Origin: Methylophilaceae bacterium LSUCC0665
GTDB lineage: Bacteria; Pseudomonadota; Gammaproteobacteria; Burkholderiales; Methylophilaceae
Direction: 5' to 3'
Assembly (NCBI GenBank): GCA_024919215.1
Contig: CP103437.1
Coordinates: 930,001 to 994,000, forward strand
Length of the DNA stretch: 64,000 nt
Positions 28,301 to 39,169 of this stretch are shown here, piece by piece. Made by a program: the position numbers and the translations under genes. The stretch's first letter is position 1, and every line of letters starts with the position of its first letter. The notes beneath the pieces were generated by a model that saw nothing but the letters and a program-made list of their open reading frames with translations, ran no database searches and was not told the origin of the DNA.

Positions 28301-29242
28301 CTTGAAAAGATATGGTCATTAAATAGTTATCATATTCAATCAATCCGGGACAACGCCAAATTAGCAGAGGAAGAATTAAATCTTGTGTATGAAAACAACG
28401 ATCCTGGAATCCGATCAGACATTAAATTTGAATTAAATTTTCCATCCATAAAGAGTACCAAAAAACCGCAAATAGCGATCCTTCGTGAACAAGGAGTCAA
28501 TGGTCATTATGAAATGGCAGCTGCATTTCATTACGCTGGATTCGAAGCGATTGATGTTCATATGCAAGATCTTATAGATGGGAATTATGTCATCACGGAT
28601 TTTAGAGCTTTTGTTGCTTGCGGAGGTTTTTCTTACGGTGATGTATTGGGCGCAGGGGAAGGTTGGTCCAAAGTAATTCTTAATAATTCAATGCTGCGTG
28701 ATCAATTTTCATCTTTCTTCAATCAGTCAAATTCCTTAGCCTTAGGGGTATGTAATGGATGTCAGATGATGTCAAACCTTAAATCCATAATTCCGGGTGC
28801 AGATAAATGGCCAAAATTTGTGAAAAATTTATCTGACCAGTTTGAATCAAGAGTGGTTACCGTAAAAATACCAAAAAATAAATCTATCTTTTTCAATGAA
28901 ATGGAAAACTCTTACATTCCAGTAATTACCGCTCACGGAGAAGGAAGAGCTTACTTTTCTAAATCAAATGATCTTAAAGAAATGATTCAAAAGGAACAAA
29001 TTACATTACAATATGTCACAAACAATCATGAGGTAACTACCATCTACCCATTAAACCCAAATGGTTCAGTTGATGGTGTAACTGGTTTTACAAATGATGA
29101 CGGACGTTTTAATATCATGATGCCGCATCCTGAACGTGTATTTAGATCAGATCAAAATACTTGGTCTAGGGTTAAACAAAATGATTATGGGCCTTGGTTT
29201 AAAATGTTTACAAATGCACAATATTTTTTAAATAATAGTTAG
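25394..29242 (+). CDS. purL: Phosphoribosylformylglycinamidine synthase (large PurL)
   Basis: This 1282-residue single-chain FGAM synthase catalyses the fourth step of purine synthesis. Domains in order are an N-terminal PurS-like region, a linker with [12 protein letters not shown], two AIRS-type ATP-binding halves ([20 protein letters not shown], and [21 protein letters not shown]) and a C-terminal class I glutaminase. The glutaminase nucleophile is in [10 protein letters not shown] and the histidine in PHPERVFR. The start is GTG at 25394. Length fits the gamma/beta form (E. coli 1295). The exported ankyrin gene follows after 7 bases. Confidence 0.97.
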   Translation: [1282 protein letters not shown]

Positions 29243-29249
29243 GAAAATT

Positions 29250-29726
29250 ATGAAAAAGTTTTTTAGTTTATTAATGTTAATTTTGAGTCTTAATGCCTTT
29301 GCAGGATTGTCAGACCCTGAAGAATTGGAATTCACCGGCGCTTTAAATGACGGAGACTTAAAAACTGTAAAAATGTATATTGAACAAAAGGCTGTTCCGC
29401 TGGAAGACAAATACTTTGCATGGACGCCATTCCTAATTACAGCTGCAAAAAATCAATTTGAAATCTTGAAATATTTAACTGAAAAAGGTGCTGACATCAA
29501 TTACATTCATCCTGTAACCCGAATGACTGGTTTCCATCATGCTGCATTTAATGGAAATAAGGAGATGGCAAAATACATTGCTGACAAAGGAGCTGATATC
29601 AACAAGAAGCTTAAAGGTGATGTTTCTATTGTTAGAGCTCTCAAAGATGATGGTAAAGAGGATATGGCTAAATTTCTTATTACATTGGGCGTTAGTGAAG
29701 AAGGTTGTGAAGGAAAGTGCTTCTAA
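29250..29726 (+). CDS. Small exported ankyrin-repeat protein
   Basis: The 158-residue protein has a Sec signal peptide (MKKFFSLLMLILSLNAFAG) followed by about four ankyrin repeats. The consensus elements are WTPFLITAAKNQFEILKYLTEKGADIN and GFHHAAFNGNKEMAKYIADKGADIN (two consecutive repeats, about residues 48-115). The mature protein should be periplasmic; the end has two cysteines (EGCEGKCF) that could form a disulfide. It lies 7 bases after purL and ends at a hairpin terminator. Partner and function are unknown. A second exported ankyrin protein is at 32711. Confidence 0.82.
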   Translation: MKKFFSLLMLILSLNAFAGLSDPEELEFTGALNDGDLKTVKMYIEQKAVPLEDKYFAWTPFLITAAKNQFEILKYLTEKGADINYIHPVTRMTGFHHAAFNGNKEMAKYIADKGADINKKLKGDVSIVRALKDDGKEDMAKFLITLGVSEEGCEGKCF

Positions 29727-29746
29727 TTCCTAAATGCTACTTTTTT

Positions 29747-29773
29747 AAAGCATCTCTTTGAGGTGCTTTTTTT
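29747..29773 (+). terminator. Intrinsic terminator after the ankyrin gene
   Basis: A hairpin AAGCATCTC/GAGGTGCTT (29748-29756 with 29760-29768, one G-U pair, 3-base loop) is followed by a run of T. It closes the purL unit in front of the convergent serB gene; its A-run on the left may let it act in both directions. Confidence 0.8.
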
Positions 29774-30617
29774 ATTCCTTTTCCAGGAAAATAAATAAAT
29801 CTAATATGGTTTTGTAATAATTCTTTTTCACTGACCAAGTAACAAGGTCATCCAATGCCGGTTTTCCATGCATAGATATACTTAAGCCCGATTCTTTAAA
29901 CATATTAATATCATTTGCACCATCGCCAATGGCTATGATTTGATTTTTCTTGATACCATATTGATTTGCAATTTTAACTGTCAGCTCAGCTTTTTTGTCA
30001 GCATTAATTATTTCACCGACCAGATTTCCAGTTAATTCATTATTAAGTACTTCAAAGGTATTAGAAAAAGCATAATCCATCGATAGAGACTTTTTTACAT
30101 AATTTACAAAATAAGTAAAACCACCAGAAACAACAACAGTTACTAAGTTATGTGATTTTGCATAATTTAACCATTCATTAACATGAGGCTGGAATTTTAT
30201 TTTTTCATTAACAATTTTTTCAAATGAACAAATATTAACTCCTTTTAACAACTGTACTCTTTTTTTAATACTTTCATTGAAACATAATTTTCCCTGCATA
30301 GTTAACTCAGTAATTTCTGATATTTCATTTTTTAAATTTAGAAGTTCAGCTATTTCATCGATACATTCATTTTGAATAAGCGTCGAGTCCATATCGCAAA
30401 CAAGAAGTTTAAAATCTTTAATATTTTTATTTATGTTAAGAAAAAATTGAGTCTTAGATGAAATTAGTTTTTTTTTGTTCTCTATAAAGAAATTTGATTT
30501 ACTGTCAAAAGAGCTAAATTTATCATCAATTTTTTTTATATCAATATCAAAATGACTTAACTTATTCTCATCTACAAACCGATGAAGCTCCTCGTTATAA
30601 ATTAAGTAATTTTCCAT
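29772..30617 (-). CDS. serB: Phosphoserine phosphatase
   Basis: This HAD-family hydrolase makes serine from phosphoserine. The nucleophile motif is VCDMDSTLI, the threonine/serine motif VVVSGGFTYFV, and the C-terminal motif IGDGANDINMF. The N-terminal ~70 residues are a weakly conserved extension, as in other proteobacterial SerB. I choose the ATG at 30617 (MENYLIYNEEL, 281 residues), not the TTG at 30632, because a perfect TATAAT box occupies the bases between them. Expression would then start at or next to the ATG. It is a single gene convergent with the ankyrin gene and divergent from sucC. Confidence 0.93.
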   Translation of the reverse strand: MENYLIYNEELHRFVDENKLSHFDIDIKKIDDKFSSFDSKSNFFIENKKKLISSKTQFFLNINKNIKDFKLLVCDMDSTLIQNECIDEIAELLNLKNEISEITELTMQGKLCFNESIKKRVQLLKGVNICSFEKIVNEKIKFQPHVNEWLNYAKSHNLVTVVVSGGFTYFVNYVKKSLSMDYAFSNTFEVLNNELTGNLVGEIINADKKAELTVKIANQYGIKKNQIIAIGDGANDINMFKESGLSISMHGKPALDDLVTWSVKKNYYKTILDLFIFLEKE

Positions 30618-30623
30618 GCACAC

Positions 30624-30629
30624 ATTATA
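30624..30629 (-). promoter_or_regulatory. -10 box of serB, placed for a leaderless mRNA
   Basis: A perfect TATAAT on the minus strand is followed by 6 bases (GTGTGC) and the serB ATG. A transcription start 6-8 bases after the box would fall on the ATG. No good -35 is seen. Confidence 0.55.
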
Positions 30630-30676
30630 CAACTCTTACCAATCTGATATCATTATGATTTTAAAGATAAATGCCG

Positions 30677-31843
30677 ATGAATTTACACGAATATCAAGCG
30701 AAAGAGCTACTCCGAAAATATGAAATTCAAACCCCATTCGGGCAAGTTGCTGAAACTTTAAATGAAGTAAATGCTTTAGCGAAAAATATAAAAAACCCTG
30801 TTGTTTTAAAGGCTCAAATTCATGCAGGTGGCAGAGGAAAGTCCGGTGGTGTTAAAGTTGTCACATCTAAAGATGAAGCACTTGAGTTTGCTTCTAATCT
30901 TTTAGGGAAAAACTTAGTAACTTATCAAAATCAGCCATCCGGACAACCAGTTCACAAAATTTTATTTGAAGAAACAGAAAATATTGCAAATGAGCTTTAT
31001 TTTTCTATTTTAATTGATCGAGAAAAAGAAAAAGTTTGTCTCGTTGTCTCGAGCGCAGGTGGAATGGAAATAGAAGAAATTAGTAAAAAAAACCCTGATT
31101 TAATACTCAAAGAATTTTGCAACCCAATAACGGGCTTAATGGATTATCAAACCAGAGAGCTTGCAAACTCATTACAGTTTGATGCCGATTTGGCAGGGAA
31201 ATTTAATAAATTTGCCAAGGCGGCCTATATGCTTTTTACAGAAAATAATTTATCACTTTTAGAAATTAACCCATTAGTGATTAATGATACCAATGACTTT
31301 GTTGCACTAGATTGCAAGATTAGTATTGATGATAATGCCCTTTATAAACAAAAAAAATTAAGTGAACTTCGCGATTGGTCACAAGATGACTCAAAAGAAG
31401 CAGAAGCACATCATGCTGGATTAAATTATATTGCTCTAAATGGCGAAATTGGATGTATGGTCAATGGTGCAGGGCTAGCTATGGCCACGATGGATTTAAT
31501 TCAACATTGTGGTGGATCACCTGCAAATTTTTTGGATGTCGGTGGTGGTGCATCAGCAGAAACGGTTTCAAAAGCATTTAGAATTTTATTATCTGATAAA
31601 AATGTAAAAGTTGTTTTAGTTAATATCTTTGGCGGGATTATGAGATGTGATGTAATTGCTCAAGGGATTATAAATTCAGCTAAAGATATTGGTGTTGCAA
31701 TACCAATTGTTGTAAGACTTGAAGGAACTAACGTTGATGATGGAAAAAAATTACTCAAAGAAAGTAATCTCGATATACATTCAGCAGATAATTTAATTGA
31801 TGCAGCAAAAATTGCTGTGACCTATGCCAAGGATCATAAATAA
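30677..31843 (+). CDS. sucC: Succinyl-CoA synthetase beta subunit
   Basis: SucC (388 residues from the canonical start [12 protein letters not shown] at 30677; another ATG two codons earlier) binds nucleotide and, with SucD, interconverts succinyl-CoA and succinate with ATP or GTP formation. The ATP-grasp domain shows [18 protein letters not shown] and LLEINPLV, and the C-terminal CoA-ligase part has FLDVGGGAS and [13 protein letters not shown]. It ends directly at the sucD start, with which it overlaps by one base. Confidence 0.96.
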   Translation: MNLHEYQAKELLRKYEIQTPFGQVAETLNEVNALAKNIKNPVVLKAQIHAGGRGKSGGVKVVTSKDEALEFASNLLGKNLVTYQNQPSGQPVHKILFEETENIANELYFSILIDREKEKVCLVVSSAGGMEIEEISKKNPDLILKEFCNPITGLMDYQTRELANSLQFDADLAGKFNKFAKAAYMLFTENNLSLLEINPLVINDTNDFVALDCKISIDDNALYKQKKLSELRDWSQDDSKEAEAHHAGLNYIALNGEIGCMVNGAGLAMATMDLIQHCGGSPANFLDVGGGASAETVSKAFRILLSDKNVKVVLVNIFGGIMRCDVIAQGIINSAKDIGVAIPIVVRLEGTNVDDGKKLLKESNLDIHSADNLIDAAKIAVTYAKDHK

Positions 31844-32718
31844 TGTCAGTTCTAGTTGACTCAAAAACGCGTTTAATTTGCCAAGGATTTACTGGAAAAC
31901 AGGGTACTTTTCATTCTGAACAATGTTTAATATATGGAACCAATTTAGTAGGTGGTGTAACCCCAGGAAAAGGTGGGAGTAAGCATCTTAATTTGCCTGT
32001 TTTTAATACTGTTAAAGAGGCTGTAAATCAAACACAGGCGAATGCAACCATGATCTATGTGCCGCCTGCATTTGCTGCAGACTCTATTATTGAAGCTAGT
32101 GAAGCTGGAATAGAAATTATTGTATGTATTACTGAGGGTATTCCTACTTTTGACATGCTTAAAGTTAAATCAATCATTAATAGTAACCGTTCGATTTTAA
32201 TAGGTCCTAATTGCCCAGGAATCATTACTCCGGGTGAATGTAAAATAGGAATTATGCCTGGTAATATTCATCTTCCTGGAAAGATCGGGATTGTTTCAAG
32301 ATCAGGCACCCTTACCTATGAAGCTGTTAATCAAACGACCAAAAATAAATTAGGTCAATCAACTTGTATTGGCATTGGTGGAGATCCAATTAAAGGATTA
32401 AATTTTATTGAGTGTTTAGATTTTTTTGAAAATGATCCTGACACTCATGGAATCATCCTAGTTGGCGAGATCGGAGGCAGCGATGAAGAGGAAGCGGCTG
32501 ATTATATTAAAGAAAAAATTACAAAACCAATCGCATCATATATAGCGGGCATGACTGCACCGGAAGGCAAAAGAATGGGCCATGCAGGAGCAATTATTTC
32601 AAAGACCAGTGGTAAAGCAATTGATAAAATTAATGCTTTAAGAAAAGCAGGTACCGTAATTGCTAACTCCCCTGCTGAAATAGGAGATGCTATTCTGTTA
32701 GCAATGAATAATGCATAA
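31843..32718 (+). CDS. sucD: Succinyl-CoA synthetase alpha subunit
   Basis: SucD (291 residues) carries the phosphohistidine of the enzyme, seen in [15 protein letters not shown]. The CoA-binding segment is [14 protein letters not shown] and the typical GIGGDPIKG and [15 protein letters not shown] are present. The length is normal. It is coupled to sucC by a one-base overlap and overlaps the ankyrin gene downstream by 8 bases. No 2-oxoglutarate dehydrogenase genes are in the window; icd begins at 63738. Confidence 0.96.
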   Translation: MSVLVDSKTRLICQGFTGKQGTFHSEQCLIYGTNLVGGVTPGKGGSKHLNLPVFNTVKEAVNQTQANATMIYVPPAFAADSIIEASEAGIEIIVCITEGIPTFDMLKVKSIINSNRSILIGPNCPGIITPGECKIGIMPGNIHLPGKIGIVSRSGTLTYEAVNQTTKNKLGQSTCIGIGGDPIKGLNFIECLDFFENDPDTHGIILVGEIGGSDEEEAADYIKEKITKPIASYIAGMTAPEGKRMGHAGAIISKTSGKAIDKINALRKAGTVIANSPAEIGDAILLAMNNA

Positions 32719-33646
32719 ATTAATTATTATTCTTGTCATTATTTTATTTCCCTTGAATTCATTTACCGAAGAAGTTAATTATCTTTTAACCGCATCAGCA
32801 AAAAATGATATTGAGACAGTTAAAGCCATAATTGAAAGTGGAGCAGATGTTAATGTAGTGGACTCTAACAACCTTAATGCTTTAATGTACGCTGCAAGAA
32901 AAAATAATTCGGAAATTATTAATTTGCTGATTGAGAATAAAATTAAGGTAAATCATACAGATGATTCGGGTTGGACAGCACTAATGTACGCAGCCAAGAA
33001 AAATTATACTGATTCTATAAATTTATTGTTAAATGCAAAAGCAGATCCAAAAATTACAGATCCAGACGGATGGTCTGCCTTTGGTCTTGCCGCATCCGCC
33101 GGACATAGTGAAACTATTGATTTACTTATCAAAGCTGGTATTGACCCAAATAATAGAAATAATAGCGGGCAAACCATTTTGATGATTGCAGCAAAAAAAG
33201 GTAATTTAGCGGTCGTTAAAAGTCTTTTGGACAATAAAGCAAACTTGACTTTAAAAGATCCTAATGGAAAGACGGCCTTAATGATTGCATGTGCCAATGG
33301 CAATATTGATGTTGTGAAAATGCTTCTCAATCGAGGGGCTGATATTCATACAGAAGATAAATCTCAATGGACTGCATTAACTTGGTCAATTGAAAAAAAA
33401 TATCCAAAAATTGCAAACATTCTTCTTGAGCAAGGAGCTGATCCCGATCATAAAGATGATCAAAAAACACCCTTAATTCATTTTGCCGTATTTAATAATG
33501 ATTATGAATCAGTAAAACTATTGATTGAGTACAATGTTAAATTAAAAGCGCGTGATCAATATGGACTTACACCGTATGTTTATGCTTTGAAGGAAAAAAA
33601 TAAAAAAATTGTTGAAATTATCAAAGATAATGGCGGAACTTATTAA
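32711..33646 (+). CDS. Exported ankyrin-repeat protein
   Basis: This 311-residue protein has a Sec signal peptide ([21 protein letters not shown]) followed by about eight ankyrin repeats covering the rest of the chain. Each is near 33 residues with the pattern GxTALMxAAxxGxxxxVxxLLxxGAD, for example [21 protein letters not shown]. It is predicted to be periplasmic, probably a protein-interaction scaffold; no enzymatic domain is present. It overlaps sucD by 8 bases and shares a base with the nadE ATG, so it is translated as part of the sucCD-nadE-glnB unit. Function is unknown. Confidence 0.85.
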   Translation: MHKLIIILVIILFPLNSFTEEVNYLLTASAKNDIETVKAIIESGADVNVVDSNNLNALMYAARKNNSEIINLLIENKIKVNHTDDSGWTALMYAAKKNYTDSINLLLNAKADPKITDPDGWSAFGLAASAGHSETIDLLIKAGIDPNNRNNSGQTILMIAAKKGNLAVVKSLLDNKANLTLKDPNGKTALMIACANGNIDVVKMLLNRGADIHTEDKSQWTALTWSIEKKYPKIANILLEQGADPDHKDDQKTPLIHFAVFNNDYESVKLLIEYNVKLKARDQYGLTPYVYALKEKNKKIVEIIKDNGGTY

Positions 33647-35220
33647 TGAAGGCTTGCTTAATTCAATCAAACCCTGTCATGGGAGATATTCAAACAAATT
33701 TTAATTGGATTAAGAAGCAGATTATTTCAAATGATGCAGATATCTACGTTGCACCAGAACTAGCCTTAATCGGCTATCCTCCTGATGATTTATTATTTGA
33801 TAAAGAATTTATTAAGAAACAAGAATTAGCCTTTAGTGATTTTCAGCCATTTTTGAAGAATAAACTGTTGATAATTGGTGGCGTGCTTTTAAAAAAGAAA
33901 AAAATATTCAATTCAGCTTTCATCATTTCTCACAACAATATAAAACATCAACATAAACAATGCTTGCCTAATTATGGAGTGTTTGATGAAAAAAGATATT
34001 TCTCAGCAGGTGATAATCAAAAAATTATTTCTTATAAAAGTAAGAAAATTTTAATTCTTATTTGTGAAGATTTTTGGGATAAAGATTTAGAAAAAAAATA
34101 CCAAGATAAAAAAATTGATTTCTGCATCGTCATTAATGCTTCTCCTTTTGAGATCAATAAGCTCAACGTAAGAATCAATAGGGCAAAAAAAATTAATAAA
34201 AAAATTAAATCGAATTTGATTTATTTGAATATGGTAGGTGGACAAGACGACGTTGTCTTTGATGGTGCTTCATTCTTATTAAATAAGAATAATAATGTTA
34301 GCTGTCAACTAAATCACTTTAAATGTCAGACAAAGTTGATTGAGGAATCATCACCAGAAAAAATAATTAAGCCTTTATTAATTGAAGAGAGTGTCTTGAA
34401 TGCGTGTATTTTAGGTACTAAAGATTATATTAAAAAAAATAAAATCAAGAATGTTTTTATTGGCTTATCTGGTGGAATTGATTCTGCTCTAGTTGCGTAT
34501 ATTGCATCAAAAGCAATAAATAAAAAAAATATAAATTGTATTATGATGCGATCTCAATACACTTCAAAAATGAGTATTGATGATGCAAAAAAACTTGCAA
34601 AAAGTCTGAAAGTAAATTTTATTGATAGAAACTTATCCTCATTAATAAATCAAATTAATCTAAATTTAAAAGATGATTTTAAAAATTTTCCTACAGACAT
34701 AACAGAAGAAAATATTCAAGCAAGAATTCGAGGTCTCATCCTTATGGCCATGGCGAATAAAAAAAATGGGATTGTGTTATCAACATCCAATAAAAGTGAA
34801 TCTGCTGTTGGATATTCAACATTATATGGTGATATGGTAGGAGCTTATGCCCCCATTAAAGACGTCCCAAAAACATTAATATATAAAATTAGTGAATTTA
34901 TCAATTTAACTGATAATATTATTCCAGAAAGAATTATCAATCGCCCCCCATCAGCAGAATTGAAGCCTGATCAAACTGATCAAGACTCATTACCTTCATA
35001 TGAAGAACTTGATAAAATCATTGAGCTTTTTATTGACGAAGGTCAATCGACAGATGAAATTGTTAGCTTAGGCTTTAAATCACAAACTGTGAAAAAAATT
35101 GTAAAATTAATACTAAGAAGTGAATTTAAAAGAAGACAAAGTCCTCCAGGGCCAAAAATAACAAGAAAAGCATTTGGGAGAGAAAGACGCTTCCCAATCA
35201 CTAATAACTATTTAGGATAA
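33646..35220 (+). CDS. nadE: Glutamine-dependent NAD+ synthetase
   Basis: This two-domain enzyme of 524 residues has an N-terminal nitrilase-type glutaminase. Its Glu-Lys-Cys triad elements are visible as APELALIGYPPDDL, the KQCLPNYGVFDEKRYF segment and LICEDFWD. The C-terminal NAD synthetase domain has the PP-loop GLSGGIDSALVAYIA, then STSNKSESAVGYSTLYGDMVG and RPPSAELKPDQTDQDSLPSY. It amidates deamido-NAD+ with ammonia from glutamine. It precedes glnB by 3 bases, a conserved pairing in Betaproteobacteria. nadC is at 49743. Confidence 0.96.
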   Translation: MKACLIQSNPVMGDIQTNFNWIKKQIISNDADIYVAPELALIGYPPDDLLFDKEFIKKQELAFSDFQPFLKNKLLIIGGVLLKKKKIFNSAFIISHNNIKHQHKQCLPNYGVFDEKRYFSAGDNQKIISYKSKKILILICEDFWDKDLEKKYQDKKIDFCIVINASPFEINKLNVRINRAKKINKKIKSNLIYLNMVGGQDDVVFDGASFLLNKNNNVSCQLNHFKCQTKLIEESSPEKIIKPLLIEESVLNACILGTKDYIKKNKIKNVFIGLSGGIDSALVAYIASKAINKKNINCIMMRSQYTSKMSIDDAKKLAKSLKVNFIDRNLSSLINQINLNLKDDFKNFPTDITEENIQARIRGLILMAMANKKNGIVLSTSNKSESAVGYSTLYGDMVGAYAPIKDVPKTLIYKISEFINLTDNIIPERIINRPPSAELKPDQTDQDSLPSYEELDKIIELFIDEGQSTDEIVSLGFKSQTVKKIVKLILRSEFKRRQSPPGPKITRKAFGRERRFPITNNYLG

Positions 35221-36283
<1,063 letters not shown>

Positions 36284-36287
<4 letters not shown>

Positions 36288-36448
36288 TTTATTTTTCTTG
36301 CCTCAGATACTAACATTATCGGGATTCCATTTTTTATAGAATAGGCTAATCCTGCTCCCTTTGATATTAATTCATTGTTTTTTTTATCGTACACAAGCTT
36401 CTCTTTAGTTACGGGGCATACAATTAATTCTAGTAAATCTTTATCCAT
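36284..36448 (-). CDS. ycaR: Trm112/YcaR family small protein
   Basis: This is a 54-codon gene that is easily missed because of its size. It reads [20 protein letters not shown] with the typical LxCPxxKxxL motif, then [20 protein letters not shown] with the GLAYPIxxGIPxM family pattern. Its start overlaps the lpxK stop by 8 bases and its stop overlaps the kdsB start as ATGA. The lpxK-ycaR-kdsB order is conserved in Proteobacteria. Bacterial members are small zinc-ribbon-like proteins of unclear role; only one cysteine is present here, so zinc binding as in eukaryotic Trm112 is doubtful. Confidence 0.88.
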
Positions 36449-37409
36449 TTAAAATTTTTCCAAGTAATTTTTTTTCAAACATTGGGCACATCCTAGCATC
36501 TGATTTTAGTACCCATATATTTTTATTATCAATATTTTTACATTTAACTGAATCTTTTTCAGTTATAAGATAATTAAAGTTATCTTTAAAGTCATCTTTT
36601 GTAAAATAGTAATGATCATCATAAATCTGATATTTGAAATGACATAATTTTTTTAATGAATTAATTAATCGATATGGATACCCTATTCCAATAGATAAAT
36701 GTAAATTAGTTAATATTTTTAGACTCATTACTTTACTTGTTTTTAAATTAGTTACTTTATGGTTGACAGAAAAATTAAAAAAGTTTTTTCTTGATTTTAA
36801 GCTGTTAGATAAAACATAGATGTCATTATCATGGATTCTCGACAAAGGCTCTCTAAAAGGCCCAGCTGGAAGCAGCAAGCGATTGGTCACATAGCGATCA
36901 TCATTGATCAATATCTTGTAATCAAAAATTAAACTTTTATGCTGTAGCCCATCATCTGAAATAATGATATCAACATCACTATATTTTTTTATTAAAGCCT
37001 TTCCCGCTTCATATCTCGATCTACTTATAAATACAGGGGCATCTAATTTTTGTTTTAATAGCAGTGCCTCATCACCTACATGAATTGGATTTGAATCACC
37101 AAAAACCTCAGTTGTGTTTTTAAATTTTGCCTTATAACCACGAGAAATGATTCCAACATTTATATTATTTTTTTTAAATAATTTAGCCAAGTAAATGACA
37201 AGCTGTGTTTTTCCTGAGCCGCCAACAATTAAATTACCAACTACGATTGTCTTTACTGGTAATTTTCTTTGCTTAAAAATATTAGATTTATAAAGAGCAT
37301 TTCTTAAATAGTAGAAAATATAATTTATTAATGAAATTGGAAGTAATAACCAAACTAAATTGGCTTGTTTGTAATACTGATCTGTAAAAAATTTTTCAAT
37401 AGACATCAC
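36441..37409 (-). CDS. lpxK: Tetraacyldisaccharide 4'-kinase
   Basis: LpxK (322 residues) phosphorylates the lipid A precursor at the 4' position at the inner membrane. An N-terminal membrane-associated helix ([18 protein letters not shown]) is followed by the P-loop [16 protein letters not shown]. The catalytic segment [15 protein letters not shown] and the conserved IISDDGLQH, and [13 protein letters not shown] are present. It directly follows msbA (3 bases) in the LPS export block. Confidence 0.94.
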   Translation of the reverse strand: MMSIEKFFTDQYYKQANLVWLLLPISLINYIFYYLRNALYKSNIFKQRKLPVKTIVVGNLIVGGSGKTQLVIYLAKLFKKNNINVGIISRGYKAKFKNTTEVFGDSNPIHVGDEALLLKQKLDAPVFISRSRYEAGKALIKKYSDVDIIISDDGLQHKSLIFDYKILINDDRYVTNRLLLPAGPFREPLSRIHDNDIYVLSNSLKSRKNFFNFSVNHKVTNLKTSKVMSLKILTNLHLSIGIGYPYRLINSLKKLCHFKYQIYDDHYYFTKDDFKDNFNYLITEKDSVKCKNIDNKNIWVLKSDARMCPMFEKKLLGKILNG

Positions 37410-37412
37410 TTT

Positions 37413-39161
37413 TTACGATAATTCTTTTTTATAAAGTTTTGAATAAAACCCTTTTTTTCTTATTAGTTCATCATGGTTACCCGACTCAATAATTGATCCT
37501 TTATCAAGAACAAAAATTTTATCAGCATTTTTCACGGTTGATAATCGATGAGCAATAATGATCGATGTTTTATTTTTCATTAAATGGTCTAGTGCATCCT
37601 GAACAAGTTTTTCAGACTCTAAATCAAGAGCGGAGGTTGCCTCATCAAGCAGCAAAATAGGAGCGTCTTTAATAATTGCTCTAGCTATTGCGATACGCTG
37701 CTTTTGACCACCAGATAATTTAACTCCACGATCACCCACCAAATTATCTAACTTATTAGGAAGTTTTTCTATAAATTCTCTACAGTTTGATTGCTCAATA
37801 ACTTCATTTAATCTTAAATCAGAGATTTTTTTCGTTTGATTTCCATAACATATATTATTTCGTACACTGTCGTTAAACAAAATAGTATCTTGAGTTACTA
37901 AAGAAAAAAAGCTACGTAAATTATCAAGTTTTAACTCTTTTATGTTTACTTTATCAATTAAAATATCACCCTCTTGAAAATCATAAAATCTTGGAAGCAA
38001 GTTCATCAAGGTTGTTTTTCCTCCACCAGATTTTCCAACTAATGCAATTTTTTCTCCTCTTTTTATTTTCAATGATATCTGATTCAATACATTTCTAACT
38101 TTGTCTCCATATTGGAAAGATAAATTTTTGATTTCTATATCGCCTTTAATATTAGATAAAACTTTTTTTCCTTGATTTTTTTCATTCCGCTCATTTAAAA
38201 CATTCATAATACTTTTTGCTGCAGCAATACTAACTTGCAATGACTCATTAACCTCTGTTAAGCTTTTGATGGGCTTAATCATCATTAACAATGCCCCAAC
38301 AAACGCAGCAAACTCACCTGTCGTAAAATTTGCCAAAGCATAGTAAACAATAATTCCCAAGGCAATTGAGGCAATAATTTCTATTAACATGCTGTTAAAT
38401 AGAGATAGTCTTGCTAATCTAATTTGCATATTCATATTTTTTTTGACAATAGATATAAATCTTTGTAATTCGTAATTTATTGCGCCAAAAACTTTTATCA
38501 CCCTTTGTCCAGTCACTACCTCTTCCGAAGTGGATGTCATATTCCCCATAGTTTCTTGCACCTCAAAACCAAAAGACCTGAGTCGAGGTGATACTTTCTT
38601 TAAATATCTAATAATTAGTGGTGTCATTAATAAAAAGACTAAGGTGAGAAACCAATCTAAGTAAACCATGTATATAAATAAAGCAATGATAGTAAATGAT
38701 TCTCTGATTATAGTTATACCAATTCTCGTTATAACTGCTGACAATTGATCTGCTTCATAAGTTAATTTTGAAACAAGCATTCCTGCGTTGTTGTTATCAA
38801 AATATGACACGGGTAGTTTGAGATATTTTTTAAAGGTATCAATCCTAAGATCAGCAACCACACCTCTTGAAGTTTTTCTCATGTGATAACCAGAAATAAA
38901 TGATGAACAAGCTCTGATTAACATCAGCACCATCAGTGAAATGGGTAACATTATTTTGATTATTGAATTTTCAGTATCAAAACCGTTGTCGGTAATCTCT
39001 TTTAAAAGTGCTAAAAAACCAGTATTAGTTAAAGAAAATATAAGCATAAAAATAATACTCAAAAATAAGGAAAATTTATAATTGAGCGCATATCTTAAAA
39101 GTTGCTGATATATTTCTTTAAATTCTGAAAACTTAAGAGGATGTTTTTTTAACTCTGGCAT
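37413..39161 (-). CDS. msbA: Lipid A export ABC transporter MsbA
   Basis: This 582-residue half-transporter (E. coli 582) flips lipid A-core across the inner membrane. Six membrane segments fill the first 310 residues. The ATPase domain has Walker A GKSGGGKTTLMNLLPRF, Q-loop LVTQDTILF, signature KLSGGQKQRIAIARAI, Walker B PILLLDEATSALD and H-loop IIIAHRLST. Placement between exbD and lpxK supports MsbA over other ABC exporters. Confidence 0.94.
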   Translation of the reverse strand: MPELKKHPLKFSEFKEIYQQLLRYALNYKFSLFLSIIFMLIFSLTNTGFLALLKEITDNGFDTENSIIKIMLPISLMVLMLIRACSSFISGYHMRKTSRGVVADLRIDTFKKYLKLPVSYFDNNNAGMLVSKLTYEADQLSAVITRIGITIIRESFTIIALFIYMVYLDWFLTLVFLLMTPLIIRYLKKVSPRLRSFGFEVQETMGNMTSTSEEVVTGQRVIKVFGAINYELQRFISIVKKNMNMQIRLARLSLFNSMLIEIIASIALGIIVYYALANFTTGEFAAFVGALLMMIKPIKSLTEVNESLQVSIAAAKSIMNVLNERNEKNQGKKVLSNIKGDIEIKNLSFQYGDKVRNVLNQISLKIKRGEKIALVGKSGGGKTTLMNLLPRFYDFQEGDILIDKVNIKELKLDNLRSFFSLVTQDTILFNDSVRNNICYGNQTKKISDLRLNEVIEQSNCREFIEKLPNKLDNLVGDRGVKLSGGQKQRIAIARAIIKDAPILLLDEATSALDLESEKLVQDALDHLMKNKTSIIIAHRLSTVKNADKIFVLDKGSIIESGNHDELIRKKGFYSKLYKKELS

Positions 39162-39169
39162 TGAGAGGT

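Noticed and set aside
30618-30632. TTG start of serB five codons upstream of the ATG
   Set aside because: The perfect TATAAT box falls exactly in these codons, so they are more likely promoter than coding sequence.
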